This document shows positions 7,715 to 16,715 of a DNA stretch of 64,000 nucleotides, one piece after another (within the stretch, counting starts at the first letter, position 1; every line of letters begins with the position of its first letter). The notes under the pieces are model-generated. The model ran no database searches. It was not told the DNA's origin and saw only the letters and a program-made list of their open reading frames with translations. The translations under genes were made by a program, and so were the position numbers. The stretch is from Bacteroidetes bacterium GWF2_33_38. GTDB taxonomy: Bacteria; Bacteroidota; Bacteroidia; Bacteroidales; GWF2-33-38. The DNA lies in contig MEOF01000069.1 of the NCBI GenBank assembly GCA_001769505.1, forward strand, positions 1 to 64,000, read 5' to 3'.

Positions 7715-10549
7715 ATGGAATTTTATTTATCACAGTTAGCCGAGCACGTTTATATAAATTATAAAGATAGACTTTCAAAAATATGCATTGTCTTTCCAAA
7801 TAGGAGAGCAGGTTTATTTTTTCAGCAATATCTTGCCGAAAAAATTGATAATCCGATTTGGTCGCCGCAAATTTTAACAATTAAAGAGTTTGTATTTGAA
7901 CACACTAATCTCACTCAAGCTGAAAATCTGAAATTGCTTTATGAACTTTATAAAATTTATGTTAAAGTCAAAAATAGCAATGAAAATTTCGATGATTTTT
8001 TGCCTTGGGGAGAAATAATTCTGAGAGATTTTGATGAACTTGATAAATATTTGGTTAATGCCAGCGAGCTTTTTAAAAATATATCGGAATTAAAAAAAAT
8101 AGAACGAGATTTTAATTATCTAACTGAAGAACAAATAATTGCAATTACTGAATTTTGGAAAACTTTTTCGAATTCTAAATTATCTAAAAATCAAGACAAT
8201 TTCATTTATATATGGGAATTGTTAAATAAAATATATACAGCCTATAAAACTAGATTAACCGAAATAGGAATTGCGTACGAAGGAATGATTTATCGTAATG
8301 TGGCAGAACAAATTAAAGAAGGCAAATTCCATGATAAATTTAATTTCGATAAGATATTGTTTGTCGGTTTTAATGCAATAAACAACGCAGAACAAGTATT
8401 TTTAAATTACTTTAAAAATAAAAACATAGCAGAATTTTATTGGGATTACGACAATTATTATGTAAAATCGGAGCATCACGAAGCCGGTGGATTTTTGCGA
8501 AAGAATTTCAATTTATTTTCAAAAACGGACATCAATATTTCATTAGATAATTTCAATTCCAATAAAAAAATTAATATTATTTCGTGCCCAACTGATTTAA
8601 TGCAAGCAAATGTTTTAAATAAACTTTTAAGCGACATTTCTACAAAAACGAATAATTCAAATATTAAATTCAACGAAACGGCTATTGTTTTGGCAGACGA
8701 AAACCTTTTAATTCCTGTACTTTATTCGATTCCAAACAATTTCGACGATGTAAACGTAACAATGGGTTACCCTGTTAGAAATACGACTGCGTATGGTTTT
8801 GTAGAAATACTGGTTGATTTAGCTTTGAATTCGATTGTAAAAAACGATTCCATTCAGTTTTATCATCTTGATGTTGAAAATTTGCTCTCTCATAATTACA
8901 CAAATTATTTCGACAATAATGTAAATCAAGTAGTTGATACTATTAAAAATAAAAATTTAAACTACATCAACATTTCGTTTTTAACTGATTTAAATATTTT
9001 CAAAAATGCTGATAAATTATCGAAAACGGCTATTGAATTACTCGAATTTATTCAAGAAAAATTAACCCACACTTTTCAGTCATTTGACGAAAAAAACTAT
9101 ATCGAAAAAGAGTTTGTATACTCAGTATATAATGAACTTAAGAAACTTCACGATATTATTTTGCTTGAAAATTTAAACATTAAAAAAGAAACATTTATTC
9201 GTCTTTTACGAAAAATCATACAATTAGCTAAAATCCCTTTTGCTGGAGAGCCTTTATCAGGAATTCAGGTTCTAGGTATTCTAGAAACCAGACTATTGGA
9301 TTTTAAAAACTTAATTATTTTATCCCTAAACGAAGACAAATTTCCTCCGAGCAGTTCAGTAAATTCATTTATTCCTTACAACTTACGTAAAGGTTTTGGA
9401 ATGCCCACAATAGAGTATGGAGATGCTATGTATTCTTATTATTTCTACCGTTTGATTCAGCGTGCAGAAAATGTTTTTTTACTATATAATACTGATAAGT
9501 CGTTCGAATCGACTGGTGAGATGAGTCGATTTCTTTACCAATTGAAATACGAATCTGGCTTGACGATTTTTGAAAAAGATTTGAATTACGATGTTGAAAT
9601 AAAACCAAATCAGGAAATTATCATTAAAAAAGCCGATTATAAGGCTAAATTGGAATTATATCTTGATTCTCAAAAACCAAAATATCTTTCACCAAGTTCG
9701 CTAAACACATATCTTGACTGTAGTTTAAAGTTTTATTTCAGATACATTATAAATATAAATGAACCAGAGAAAGTTAACGAAGATTTAGGAGCAGATGTAT
9801 TTGGAAATATTTTACACAATACGTTGGAGAATTTTTACTCACAATTTGTAGAAAAAGAAATTACCGAAAGTGTCTTAAATAATTGGTTGAATGATGATAA
9901 ACTAATTGACGATGAAGTTTTAAAATCATATAAAAAGCTTTATTCAACTGATAAGCCAAGCGGTGAAAACATAATAATTGTCGAAACAATTAAGAAATAT
10001 GTGAAACAAATATTCCGCTACGATAAATCAAGACTTCCTTTTAAAGTCTTATCAACCGAAAAATCGTTTAATCTGAATTATAATTTTGTAATTGATAACG
10101 AGACTAAAAATGTCAATATTGGAGGCAAAATTGACAGGGTTGATTTGAAAAACGATACAATTCAACTTATTGATTACAAATCAGGAAAGGCAGAAATCGA
10201 AGTAAAAAAAGGAATTGATGGCTTGTTTTCCGATGAAAAAAAACATCGAAATCATATCGCACTCCAAATGTTTTTGTATTCTTATATTTACGCAAAAACA
10301 ATCGAGCTAAATTTGCCTATATCACCTTGTATATTCAGTGTGCGAGAACTTTACAAAAAGGATTTTGATTCACGTTTGAAAATAAATGGAGTACCAATAA
10401 ATAATTTTACTTCATATAATCAAGAGCTAGAAAATCAATTAAACAATTTGCTTTACGAGATATTTGATGTAAACACAGATTTTAAGCAAACAACCGATTT
10501 GTCAATCTGCGAATATTGTGCATATAATATTATTTGTCATCGAAATTAA
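7715..10549 (+). CDS. AddB-like PD-(D/E)XK nuclease subunit with Fe-S cysteines
   Basis: I start at ATG 7715 (944 residues; MEFYLSQLAEHVY) because the only upstream in-frame start is a TTG at 7670 inside the radical SAM gene. The N-terminal half is a helicase-like, probably inactive scaffold (VFPNRRAGLFFQQYL; no Walker A seen). The C-terminal nuclease contains FGNILHNTLENFY, then Asp807 in KIDRVD and Asp820/Lys822 in IDYKSGK. Four cysteines, Cys669 plus C-X2-C-X5-C at 932, 935 and 941, reproduce the split Fe-S staple of AddB around the nuclease. It is therefore the probable partner of the helicase at 2864, forming an end-resection enzyme. Confidence 0.87.
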   Translation: MEFYLSQLAEHVYINYKDRLSKICIVFPNRRAGLFFQQYLAEKIDNPIWSPQILTIKEFVFEHTNLTQAENLKLLYELYKIYVKVKNSNENFDDFLPWGEIILRDFDELDKYLVNASELFKNISELKKIERDFNYLTEEQIIAITEFWKTFSNSKLSKNQDNFIYIWELLNKIYTAYKTRLTEIGIAYEGMIYRNVAEQIKEGKFHDKFNFDKILFVGFNAINNAEQVFLNYFKNKNIAEFYWDYDNYYVKSEHHEAGGFLRKNFNLFSKTDINISLDNFNSNKKINIISCPTDLMQANVLNKLLSDISTKTNNSNIKFNETAIVLADENLLIPVLYSIPNNFDDVNVTMGYPVRNTTAYGFVEILVDLALNSIVKNDSIQFYHLDVENLLSHNYTNYFDNNVNQVVDTIKNKNLNYINISFLTDLNIFKNADKLSKTAIELLEFIQEKLTHTFQSFDEKNYIEKEFVYSVYNELKKLHDIILLENLNIKKETFIRLLRKIIQLAKIPFAGEPLSGIQVLGILETRLLDFKNLIILSLNEDKFPPSSSVNSFIPYNLRKGFGMPTIEYGDAMYSYYFYRLIQRAENVFLLYNTDKSFESTGEMSRFLYQLKYESGLTIFEKDLNYDVEIKPNQEIIIKKADYKAKLELYLDSQKPKYLSPSSLNTYLDCSLKFYFRYIININEPEKVNEDLGADVFGNILHNTLENFYSQFVEKEITESVLNNWLNDDKLIDDEVLKSYKKLYSTDKPSGENIIIVETIKKYVKQIFRYDKSRLPFKVLSTEKSFNLNYNFVIDNETKNVNIGGKIDRVDLKNDTIQLIDYKSGKAEIEVKKGIDGLFSDEKKHRNHIALQMFLYSYIYAKTIELNLPISPCIFSVRELYKKDFDSRLKINGVPINNFTSYNQELENQLNNLLYEIFDVNTDFKQTTDLSICEYCAYNIICHRN

Positions 10550-10701
10550 ATTTCTAAATTCACAACATCTTAATACATAAGCATTAAGTTTACCACAAAT
10601 AAATGCATATTCATAAATAAATTTTGCAATTAAGTATTAGATTTCTTAATTTGCATTTATATTTTTATTATGTTTGTATTCATATATTTAGATTATTATA
10701 A
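10550..10701. other. Intergenic gap before the MCP-like gene
   Basis: AT-rich. A possible promoter is TTTG at 10650-10653 with TATGTTTG at 10669-10676, but the 15-base spacer is shorter than usual. Nothing else is recognisable. Confidence 0.35.
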
Positions 10702-11739
10702 ATGAATGTGATGCAAAAATATACAGTTTATGGCGTAATTTTCGGATTTATGTTCCCGATTATGGCAATTTTTTTTGAATGTATCCGGCTTGATTTAGAG
10801 TTTAATTTAGAATGTTTGAGTTATGTGCATAATAATAATCCACTTCTTTATATAATAGATTCGGCTCCAATATGGTTGGGGCTTTTTGCATTACTTGGAG
10901 GAGTGAGTAAAGCAAAATCATTACAATTATTAGAAACAATAAAAATTTTATCAAAAAATCTGCAAGACAATTCAATCCAACTGAAACAAGATTCATCTAA
11001 CGAATTTGAAAATTTAAACACGCATGCAACTCGTTTAAGTACTATTTTCAACGAAGCTTCAGAACATGTTAAAAATGTTGGAACCCAAATCAAAGGAACC
11101 ACCCATCAAGCTGAAATTTTGAAGTCCGAAGCCGATTTTGTTATTAAAAATACTCAGAAATTAATTCAAATTAATAATAAACTGAAAAGCGAAAACAATG
11201 CTCTTAATGAAATTATCATGCAATTTGTTGCAAAAGTAGGAGAGATGGAAAAACACTTGAGTAAAGTTGGAAGTTTAGGTTATGAAATCAACACATTGTC
11301 GATAAATTCAAGTATCGAAGCCTATAAACTTGGAATTAAAGGGAGTAGTTTTTCTGTTATTGCTCAAAATATTAAATCTTTGTCGGAACAAATGAGCAAT
11401 ATTAATTCTACTCTATCGGCGATTACTAAAGATGTTGAGAGCAGCATTTGTGAAATCACTGTAAAAATTGATGAGAAGAAAAAAATGCTTGAAGAAACAT
11501 CTGAGCTATCAAGTCATATAGAACAACGAATTGGTTATTACGAAGATAACCTACGTCAACTTATCGAAAATATCAATTCTGCTACAAATGTTAATGAGCT
11601 GCAAAATCAAAATTTTATAGAAGTAAACGAAATCTTATTAACACTTATTGATACAAAAGAAAACATGATTGACTCAATTGAAGTGCTTATCAATAAGGAA
11701 TTTAAAATGGTAAAACAACTCTCGGAAGAGAACAATTAG
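10702..11739 (+). CDS. Methyl-accepting-chemotaxis-like membrane signalling protein
   Basis: A 345-residue protein with two predicted N-terminal membrane segments (about 8-28 and 48-70) and almost no periplasmic sensor domain. The rest is a long coiled-coil hairpin. The tip, residues ~196-230 (INTLSINSSIEAYKLGIKGS then SFSVIAQNIKSLSEQ), matches the MCP signalling motif that contacts CheA/CheW. No che genes lie in the window, so its partner is unknown. The next gene converges on it with only a 3-bp gap. A regulatory rather than chemotactic role is possible. Confidence 0.75.
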   Translation: MNVMQKYTVYGVIFGFMFPIMAIFFECIRLDLEFNLECLSYVHNNNPLLYIIDSAPIWLGLFALLGGVSKAKSLQLLETIKILSKNLQDNSIQLKQDSSNEFENLNTHATRLSTIFNEASEHVKNVGTQIKGTTHQAEILKSEADFVIKNTQKLIQINNKLKSENNALNEIIMQFVAKVGEMEKHLSKVGSLGYEINTLSINSSIEAYKLGIKGSSFSVIAQNIKSLSEQMSNINSTLSAITKDVESSICEITVKIDEKKKMLEETSELSSHIEQRIGYYEDNLRQLIENINSATNVNELQNQNFIEVNEILLTLIDTKENMIDSIEVLINKEFKMVKQLSEENN

Positions 11740-11742
11740 TAT

Positions 11743-12822
11743 TTACAGAACCTTTCCTTTTTGAATTAAGAAAAAATCTGTAATTGTTATTGCAGCCATC
11801 GCTTCGACAATAGGAACAGCACGTGGAACAAAACACACGTCGTGTCGTCCTTTGGGTTTAATGGTCGTTTCTTCCTTATTTGTATTTACTGTGTTTTGTT
11901 CTTTAAAAATAGTTGCTGTAGGTTTAAAAGCAATATTGAAGTAAATATCTTCTCCGTTCGAAATTCCACCTTGAATTCCTCCTGAATGATTTGTTTTTGT
12001 TCGTATTTTGTTATCTCTTATTATAAACTCATCGTTATGCTCAGAGCCTTTCATCTGAGCAGAATAAAAACCTTCGCCAAACGAAACTCCTCGACTTGCA
12101 TTAATGCTCATCATCGCTTTTGCCAACTGAGCAGTGAGTTTATCGAAAACGGGTTCGCCTAAACCAGCTGGAACATTTTTAATCACACAAGTAATCACGC
12201 CTCCAATACTGTCAAATGATTTATGAACCTCGTGCAACAAATCAATCATTTTATTGCTAATCTCAATATCCGGACATTTAACTTCACTTTTTTCAATAGT
12301 AGATAAGTCAATTTCGGAATAATGTTTTTCGAGTTTTATATTTCCAATTTGGCAAACATAAGCCATTATTGAAATGTTATGTTTTTGCAAAAAATGTTTA
12401 GCAATTGCACCTCCAACAACTCTTGAAGCTGTTTCTCGAGCCGAAGAACGTCCTCCGCCTCTGTAGTCGCGAATTCCATATTTTGCATCGTAAACAAAAT
12501 CGGCATGAGAAGGACGATATGTTGTTTTTATCGATTCGTAATCTCCAGACTTAACATCGCTATTTTTTATTAAATATGCGATGGGAGTTCCCGTAGTTAT
12601 GTCTTCAAAAATTCCTGAGAGAAATTCAACTTTTTCTTCTTCATTTCGGTGCGATGTATAGAATGATTGAGAAGGTTTACGACGATTAAGTTCAGATTGA
12701 ATAAAATCGAAATTCAATTTAATCCCAGCTGGACATCCGTCAATTACGCCTCCAATTGCAGTTCCATGAGATTCGCCAAAACTTGTAATCTTAAATATAG
12801 TTCCAAAAGTATTTCCTGACAT
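11743..12822 (-). CDS. aroC: Chorismate synthase
   Basis: I choose the ATG at 12822 (359 residues, MSGNTFGTIFKITSFGESHG) because this is the conserved family N-terminus; an upstream ATG at 12891 would overlap the nitroreductase. The enzyme converts EPSP to chorismate using reduced FMN. Signatures seen are SFGESHG, the RGGGRSSARETASRVVGGA FMN/phosphate-binding stretch, MSINASRGVSFGEGF and KPKGRHDVCFVPRAVPIVEA. It starts one base past the nitroreductase stop, so the two are co-transcribed. Its product is the substrate of MqnA encoded at 61029. Confidence 0.97.
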   Translation of the reverse strand: MSGNTFGTIFKITSFGESHGTAIGGVIDGCPAGIKLNFDFIQSELNRRKPSQSFYTSHRNEEEKVEFLSGIFEDITTGTPIAYLIKNSDVKSGDYESIKTTYRPSHADFVYDAKYGIRDYRGGGRSSARETASRVVGGAIAKHFLQKHNISIMAYVCQIGNIKLEKHYSEIDLSTIEKSEVKCPDIEISNKMIDLLHEVHKSFDSIGGVITCVIKNVPAGLGEPVFDKLTAQLAKAMMSINASRGVSFGEGFYSAQMKGSEHNDEFIIRDNKIRTKTNHSGGIQGGISNGEDIYFNIAFKPTATIFKEQNTVNTNKEETTIKPKGRHDVCFVPRAVPIVEAMAAITITDFFLIQKGKVL

Positions 12823-12823
12823 A

Positions 12824-13333
12824 TTACCAACGATTAAAGTGAATTTTATTGCTATCGTAACGATTGGTTGTATGAGGATTTTCGTCAGCATATCCCAATG
12901 CTACTAAAGAAAAAGGAACGATGTCTTCGGGTAAATTCAAATATTTTTTAAGTCCATTTTCGCGATCTTCTCTTGGATATACACCTAACCAAACACTTCC
13001 AATGCCTAAACTATATGCTTGAAGTAGAATATTTTGTGTAACTGCTGCTAAATCTTGAATCCAGAAACCATCGGATTTAACTTTTTGGTGATTGTGGCAC
13101 ACCAAAATTGCTAAAGGAGCTTGTTTTAGCATATTTGCATAAGGATGAATTTCTGAAATATCATCAAGCATTTGTCTATTGTTTATAACCACAAACTCAA
13201 ACGTTTGTTGATTTCTTGCTGTGGGAGCGTACATTGCAGCTTTTAGAATATCTTCAACTTTCTGAATTTCGATATTTTGATTCTTAAATCGACGAATGCT
13301 TCTTCGATTAATGATACAATTTAACACGTCCAT
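12824..13333 (-). CDS. Nitroreductase-family FMN oxidoreductase
   Basis: A 169-residue FMN-dependent oxidoreductase. The N-terminal phosphate/FMN-binding RRSIRRFKNQNIE, the APTARNQQTFEFVVI segment and the GIGSVWLGVYPR stretch are diagnostic. Physiological substrates of this family are usually unknown. It is the first gene of a leftward pair with aroC; a flavin link is possible because AroC needs reduced FMN, but that is inference. Confidence 0.9.
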   Translation of the reverse strand: MDVLNCIINRRSIRRFKNQNIEIQKVEDILKAAMYAPTARNQQTFEFVVINNRQMLDDISEIHPYANMLKQAPLAILVCHNHQKVKSDGFWIQDLAAVTQNILLQAYSLGIGSVWLGVYPREDRENGLKKYLNLPEDIVPFSLVALGYADENPHTTNRYDSNKIHFNRW

Positions 13334-13570
13334 AAAAAATAATTTTAGTAAAGATATAAAAAACCAAATAATCTAATAATAATAGGTAGGGTATATTTTA
13401 CAATGTCTTGATTATTAGCTAGATTTATTATATCCGTTCGGAATCATAAAAATCCTAAAAATCAGCACATTGTCATTTCGAAGATAGGATAAATCTAAAA
13501 TATTAACGAACCATTGTAATAGCAATTCGATTGCATCAATATGTAACGAATTTTTCAAAATACTACATTA
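13334..13570. other. Non-coding region next to the clpB relic
   Basis: AT-rich with no intact ORF. A 21-base segment at 13491-13511, read on the minus strand, matches 20 of 21 bases at 47005-47025, the only recognisable feature. It may be decayed sequence left behind when the neighbouring clpB was lost. Confidence 0.5.
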
Positions 13571-13633
13571 TTATTGAAATATTGCTTGTTCTATAGCTTC
13601 TTGCGATTTTATTGTATATTTATCGAAATTCAT
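13571..13633 (-). pseudogene. Relic of clpB 5' end (20 codons)
   Basis: Reading leftward from ATG at 13633 gives MNFDKYTIKSQEAIEQAIFQ, then two stops. The first 17 residues match the N-terminus typical of Bacteroidota ClpB disaggregases, after which similarity stops abruptly. ClpB is normally over 800 residues and nothing downstream resembles the rest. I therefore read this as the stub of a deleted or rearranged clpB. The residues are too conserved for a chance ORF. Confidence 0.7.
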
Positions 13634-13666
13634 AAGATATTTTTTTATTTTTACTGTTGACAAATT

Positions 13667-13708
13667 GATTGCCAACGAAAATTTTGTCTTTCTTTTGACA
13701 AATTGACA
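13667..13708. promoter_or_regulatory. Paired TTGACAAATTGA direct repeats
   Basis: TTGACAAATTGA at 13667-13678 is repeated as TTGACAAATTGACA at 13695-13708; the second copy is itself two TGACA units three bases apart. The pair lies between the divergent clpB stub and the T9SS gene. It overlaps the -33 element of the rightward promoter, so it could be an operator for either direction. No regulator is known to me for it here. Confidence 0.45.
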
Positions 13709-13722
13709 TATATTTACGTTTG
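13694..13722 (+). promoter_or_regulatory. Promoter of the T9SS type B gene
   Basis: TTTG at 13694-13697 and TACGTTTG at 13715-13722, spacer 17 bases, fit the Bacteroidota promoter pattern. The ATG follows about 30 bases later at 13753. Confidence 0.5.
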
Positions 13723-13752
13723 TAATATTTTCATAATGATCAAGTTAAAGAG

Positions 13753-16491
13753 ATGTTTAGGTATTTTTTAATATTATTTTTATCGACCTTATCATACAGT
13801 TTAATAGCTCAAGAGGTTATTATAAACGAAATTATGGCAAATCCTGCTGGAAATGATACGACTTTTGAATCAAGTATAAATGCCAATTCGCTATATAATC
13901 TTTATTCAAACTATCAACCTCCTCAAAATAAAGAATGGATTGAATTATTTAATCCTAGTAATACCGATACTGTTGATATAAGTTGTTATACACTTGGTTC
14001 AAATGCCTATGACTATTCTTCGGGCTCTGAAAATTGGGGAGCCTTAACTTTTCCCGAAGGAACAATTATTTTACCTCGACAATATTTGATTGTTGGAGGA
14101 AACGACTCAGATGTGCCATTTTTAGATTTTGATTTGAATTACTATTACGAAAACTACTTTCAATCTCAATATCTTGATGGAGATTCGTATCGTTGGTTTT
14201 TGCGAAATCAATGGGGGTGGATTGCATTATACAATGAAGTAGGAGAGCCAGTTGATGCTGTATATTGGGTTGATTCTTTGTCGTCAAGTGATGATTTATA
14301 CACAATGTCGCAATTCAATACAGTTTTAAGTACATCAACAGCATGTTCAGGCTATATGAATTTTACTTCAGCTGCAGAAATAAGCAATATCGAATTTGCA
14401 GGATTTATTCCGAGCGAAAATATTTCGTTTCAACGCGATTTTGATGAGAGTTCGCATTGGAATATTTCGGAAAATCCTAGTCCAGGCAGTTGTAATGGGG
14501 GAGAATGTTTAGATTTTTTGTACCAAACCGTTTGCAGCGATGATACAACTTTTTTTACCTTGATAATTAATGATTTTATAGTTTTAGATTCCATAAAATG
14601 GTTCTTTGATGATACTATAAGTGGTTCTAATAATATTTCATATGATGAAAATCCATATCACATTTTCAGCGATGCCGGAAACTATAATGTAACAGTAATT
14701 GCATACTACAATAATAATTACGATAGCCTCACAAAAAACGTAACAGTATTAACTAGACCGTTTATTGATTTGGGTGCAGATATCGAAATTTGTAATGATG
14801 ATTCGGTCGTTTTAAATGCAGGTGCTATTTACATGAGTTATTTTTGGAATACAGGAAGTACTGCTTCGAGTATATCTGCCGATACTTCGGGAATATATTG
14901 GCTTCGGGTTTCAAATGGGACTTGTTATGCTTATGATTCAATAACCGTTTCGTATTTTCCTTTTCCACCAAATTTTAATTTAGGAAACGATACTGCAATT
15001 TGCCATACTCAAGATATAACTTTTGATGCTGGCAGCGGATTTCTCTCTTATCTTTGGCAAGATGGAAGCACAACGCAAACATTTTATGCGTCAACAATGA
15101 ATTGGTATTGGGTCGAAATCGAAAATATTGATGCTTGCAAATATATCGATTCAATTTTTTTAGCAACAACCGTTTATCCTGTTATTAATCTACCCGAAGA
15201 TACGCTAATTTGCGATGTTGATAGTTTTTTGATTGATGCAGAAAACCACTGGTCGTCGTATGCTTGGTCGACAGGCGAAAGCACTCAAATAATTTCGGTT
15301 ACTGAAACTAATATGTATTACATTACGGTTACCAACAATTGTGGAATTCAAAACGATTCATCGTTTATAAAAATTTCCCGAAAAGCAGACATTGACCTTT
15401 CTAACGATAGTTTGATTTGTAGTGGAGATACTATTGTACTTCAAATAGATAGTCTTTTAAACAATATTCTATGGTCAACAGGTGATACAAGTTATTTTAT
15501 TCAAATTTATAATGAAGGCGAATACATCGTGAGTGTTGAAAATGAATGTGGGGTAAAAATCGACACTTGTAATGTAATATTTCAAGCAAATCCATTCATC
15601 GAACTTGGAGTTGACACAATTATATGTGATAGCAGTTTTTATTTTCTTCCAATCTCAAATAGTAACGACATCGTAAATTGGATTTGGTCAACAGGAGACA
15701 CGCTTCCAAACATTAGTGTTTTAGAAAGCAATACATATTACGTTACAGTTAGCAATATTTGTGAACATAGCATCGATTCCGTAAAAATAGAATTTGATAT
15801 TACACCTTTCTTTGAAATTTTGGATACCACAATTTGTATTGGCGATTCAATTTATATAGAAATCGACAGTTTGTACAATACGGTAATATGGTCGACCGGA
15901 GACACTACGAATAATTTTTTAATTACGAATTCGGGCGAGTATATTGCCGAAGTTCAAAATTTGTGTGGAAGTTGGAAAGATACATCTATTGTTACTTCAT
16001 TTGAATATCCAAATATATACTTAGGTAAGGATACAACCCTAGAAGAGGGAAATGTCTTACTTTTAGATGCAGAATTCCCCGAAGTTCAGTATTTGTGGAA
16101 TACTGATGATACAATTTCTACCATCGAAGTTAATGAAAGTGGAACATATTGGGTGCAAATTTCTAATTTTTGTGGCCTTGCAACCGATACAATTACCATA
16201 AACTTTACAAATTGTTCGATAAAAATTGAAGTTCCTAATGTTTTTACGCCTAATGGAGACGGCATTAACGATGCAATATTGCTTTACAATAATTGCGAAG
16301 TTGAATTAACTATGAATGTATATACTCGATGGGGAGCCTTAGTCTATCAAAATACAGCCGAGGTTATTTGCTGGGAAGGTCGAACTTTTGCAGGAAAAGA
16401 ACTGAACACCGGAGTTTATTTCTACACCTTAGAATACAATTTTGAAGACAATACAGAAAAACTTTCCGGATTTATTCATATTGTAAAGTAG
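13753..16491 (+). CDS. T9SS type B secreted protein: lamin-tail, PKD and seven Ig-like repeats
   Basis: A 912-residue secreted protein. A signal peptide ends near residue 20 (SYSLIAQ). A lamin-tail domain follows (EVIINEIMANPAG, KEWIELFNPS, GTIILPRQYLIVGG). A PKD-like module lies at ~255-325. Then come seven degenerate repeats of ~70 residues beginning near 336, 407, 477, 546, 615, 686 and 754, each with a xLGxDTxIC start, a W(S/N)TG(D/S)T centre and a YxVxVxNxCG end. The C-terminus (~826-912, VPNVFTPNGDGIND to GVYFYTLEY) is the gliding-motility-associated type B sorting domain. It is likely an adhesin or surface scaffold; no catalytic domain is seen. Confidence 0.88.
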   Translation: MFRYFLILFLSTLSYSLIAQEVIINEIMANPAGNDTTFESSINANSLYNLYSNYQPPQNKEWIELFNPSNTDTVDISCYTLGSNAYDYSSGSENWGALTFPEGTIILPRQYLIVGGNDSDVPFLDFDLNYYYENYFQSQYLDGDSYRWFLRNQWGWIALYNEVGEPVDAVYWVDSLSSSDDLYTMSQFNTVLSTSTACSGYMNFTSAAEISNIEFAGFIPSENISFQRDFDESSHWNISENPSPGSCNGGECLDFLYQTVCSDDTTFFTLIINDFIVLDSIKWFFDDTISGSNNISYDENPYHIFSDAGNYNVTVIAYYNNNYDSLTKNVTVLTRPFIDLGADIEICNDDSVVLNAGAIYMSYFWNTGSTASSISADTSGIYWLRVSNGTCYAYDSITVSYFPFPPNFNLGNDTAICHTQDITFDAGSGFLSYLWQDGSTTQTFYASTMNWYWVEIENIDACKYIDSIFLATTVYPVINLPEDTLICDVDSFLIDAENHWSSYAWSTGESTQIISVTETNMYYITVTNNCGIQNDSSFIKISRKADIDLSNDSLICSGDTIVLQIDSLLNNILWSTGDTSYFIQIYNEGEYIVSVENECGVKIDTCNVIFQANPFIELGVDTIICDSSFYFLPISNSNDIVNWIWSTGDTLPNISVLESNTYYVTVSNICEHSIDSVKIEFDITPFFEILDTTICIGDSIYIEIDSLYNTVIWSTGDTTNNFLITNSGEYIAEVQNLCGSWKDTSIVTSFEYPNIYLGKDTTLEEGNVLLLDAEFPEVQYLWNTDDTISTIEVNESGTYWVQISNFCGLATDTITINFTNCSIKIEVPNVFTPNGDGINDAILLYNNCEVELTMNVYTRWGALVYQNTAEVICWEGRTFAGKELNTGVYFYTLEYNFEDNTEKLSGFIHIVK

Positions 16492-16542
16492 TTTTTTCAT
16501 ATTTTTTTCATTTACAAAGAAATCATAAATCGAATACAAATT

Positions 16543-16582
16543 CCACTCTAGAGGGGTGGCAGTCGAAAGACTGACGGGGTGG
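16543..16582. repeat. Two short hairpins of an intergenic repeat
   Basis: CCACTC and GGGTGG pair around a TAG-centred loop, followed by CAGTC-GAAA-GACTG at 16560-16573 and another GGGGTGG. The composition is GC-rich against its surroundings. It looks like a degraded copy of a dispersed intergenic repeat, but I see no second copy in this window. Confidence 0.35.
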
Positions 16583-16659
16583 TTGTATTGTTTTACTCAA
16601 TATTAAAGACCTTCAAGCTTTGGGCGATTGTGAACTTTCTGAAATTTGGTTGGCAAATA

Positions 16660-16692
16660 AAGAAGGCTGTCTAAAAAAAACAGCCTTCTTTT
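16660..16692. terminator. Bidirectional terminator between convergent genes
   Basis: A perfect 11-bp stem, AAGAAGGCTGT at 16660-16670 and its complement at 16680-16690, with A-rich and T-rich flanks that would serve both strands. It ends the leftward thioredoxin operon and may also end the T9SS gene. Confidence 0.75.
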
Positions 16693-16715
16693 CAATCAAA
16701 AACTAAAAAACACTA

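Noticed and set aside
2864-10549. Defence island built on the helicase and nuclease genes
   Set aside because: Motifs and the Fe-S cysteine pattern fit a housekeeping AddAB pair, and neighbouring genes are not defence families.
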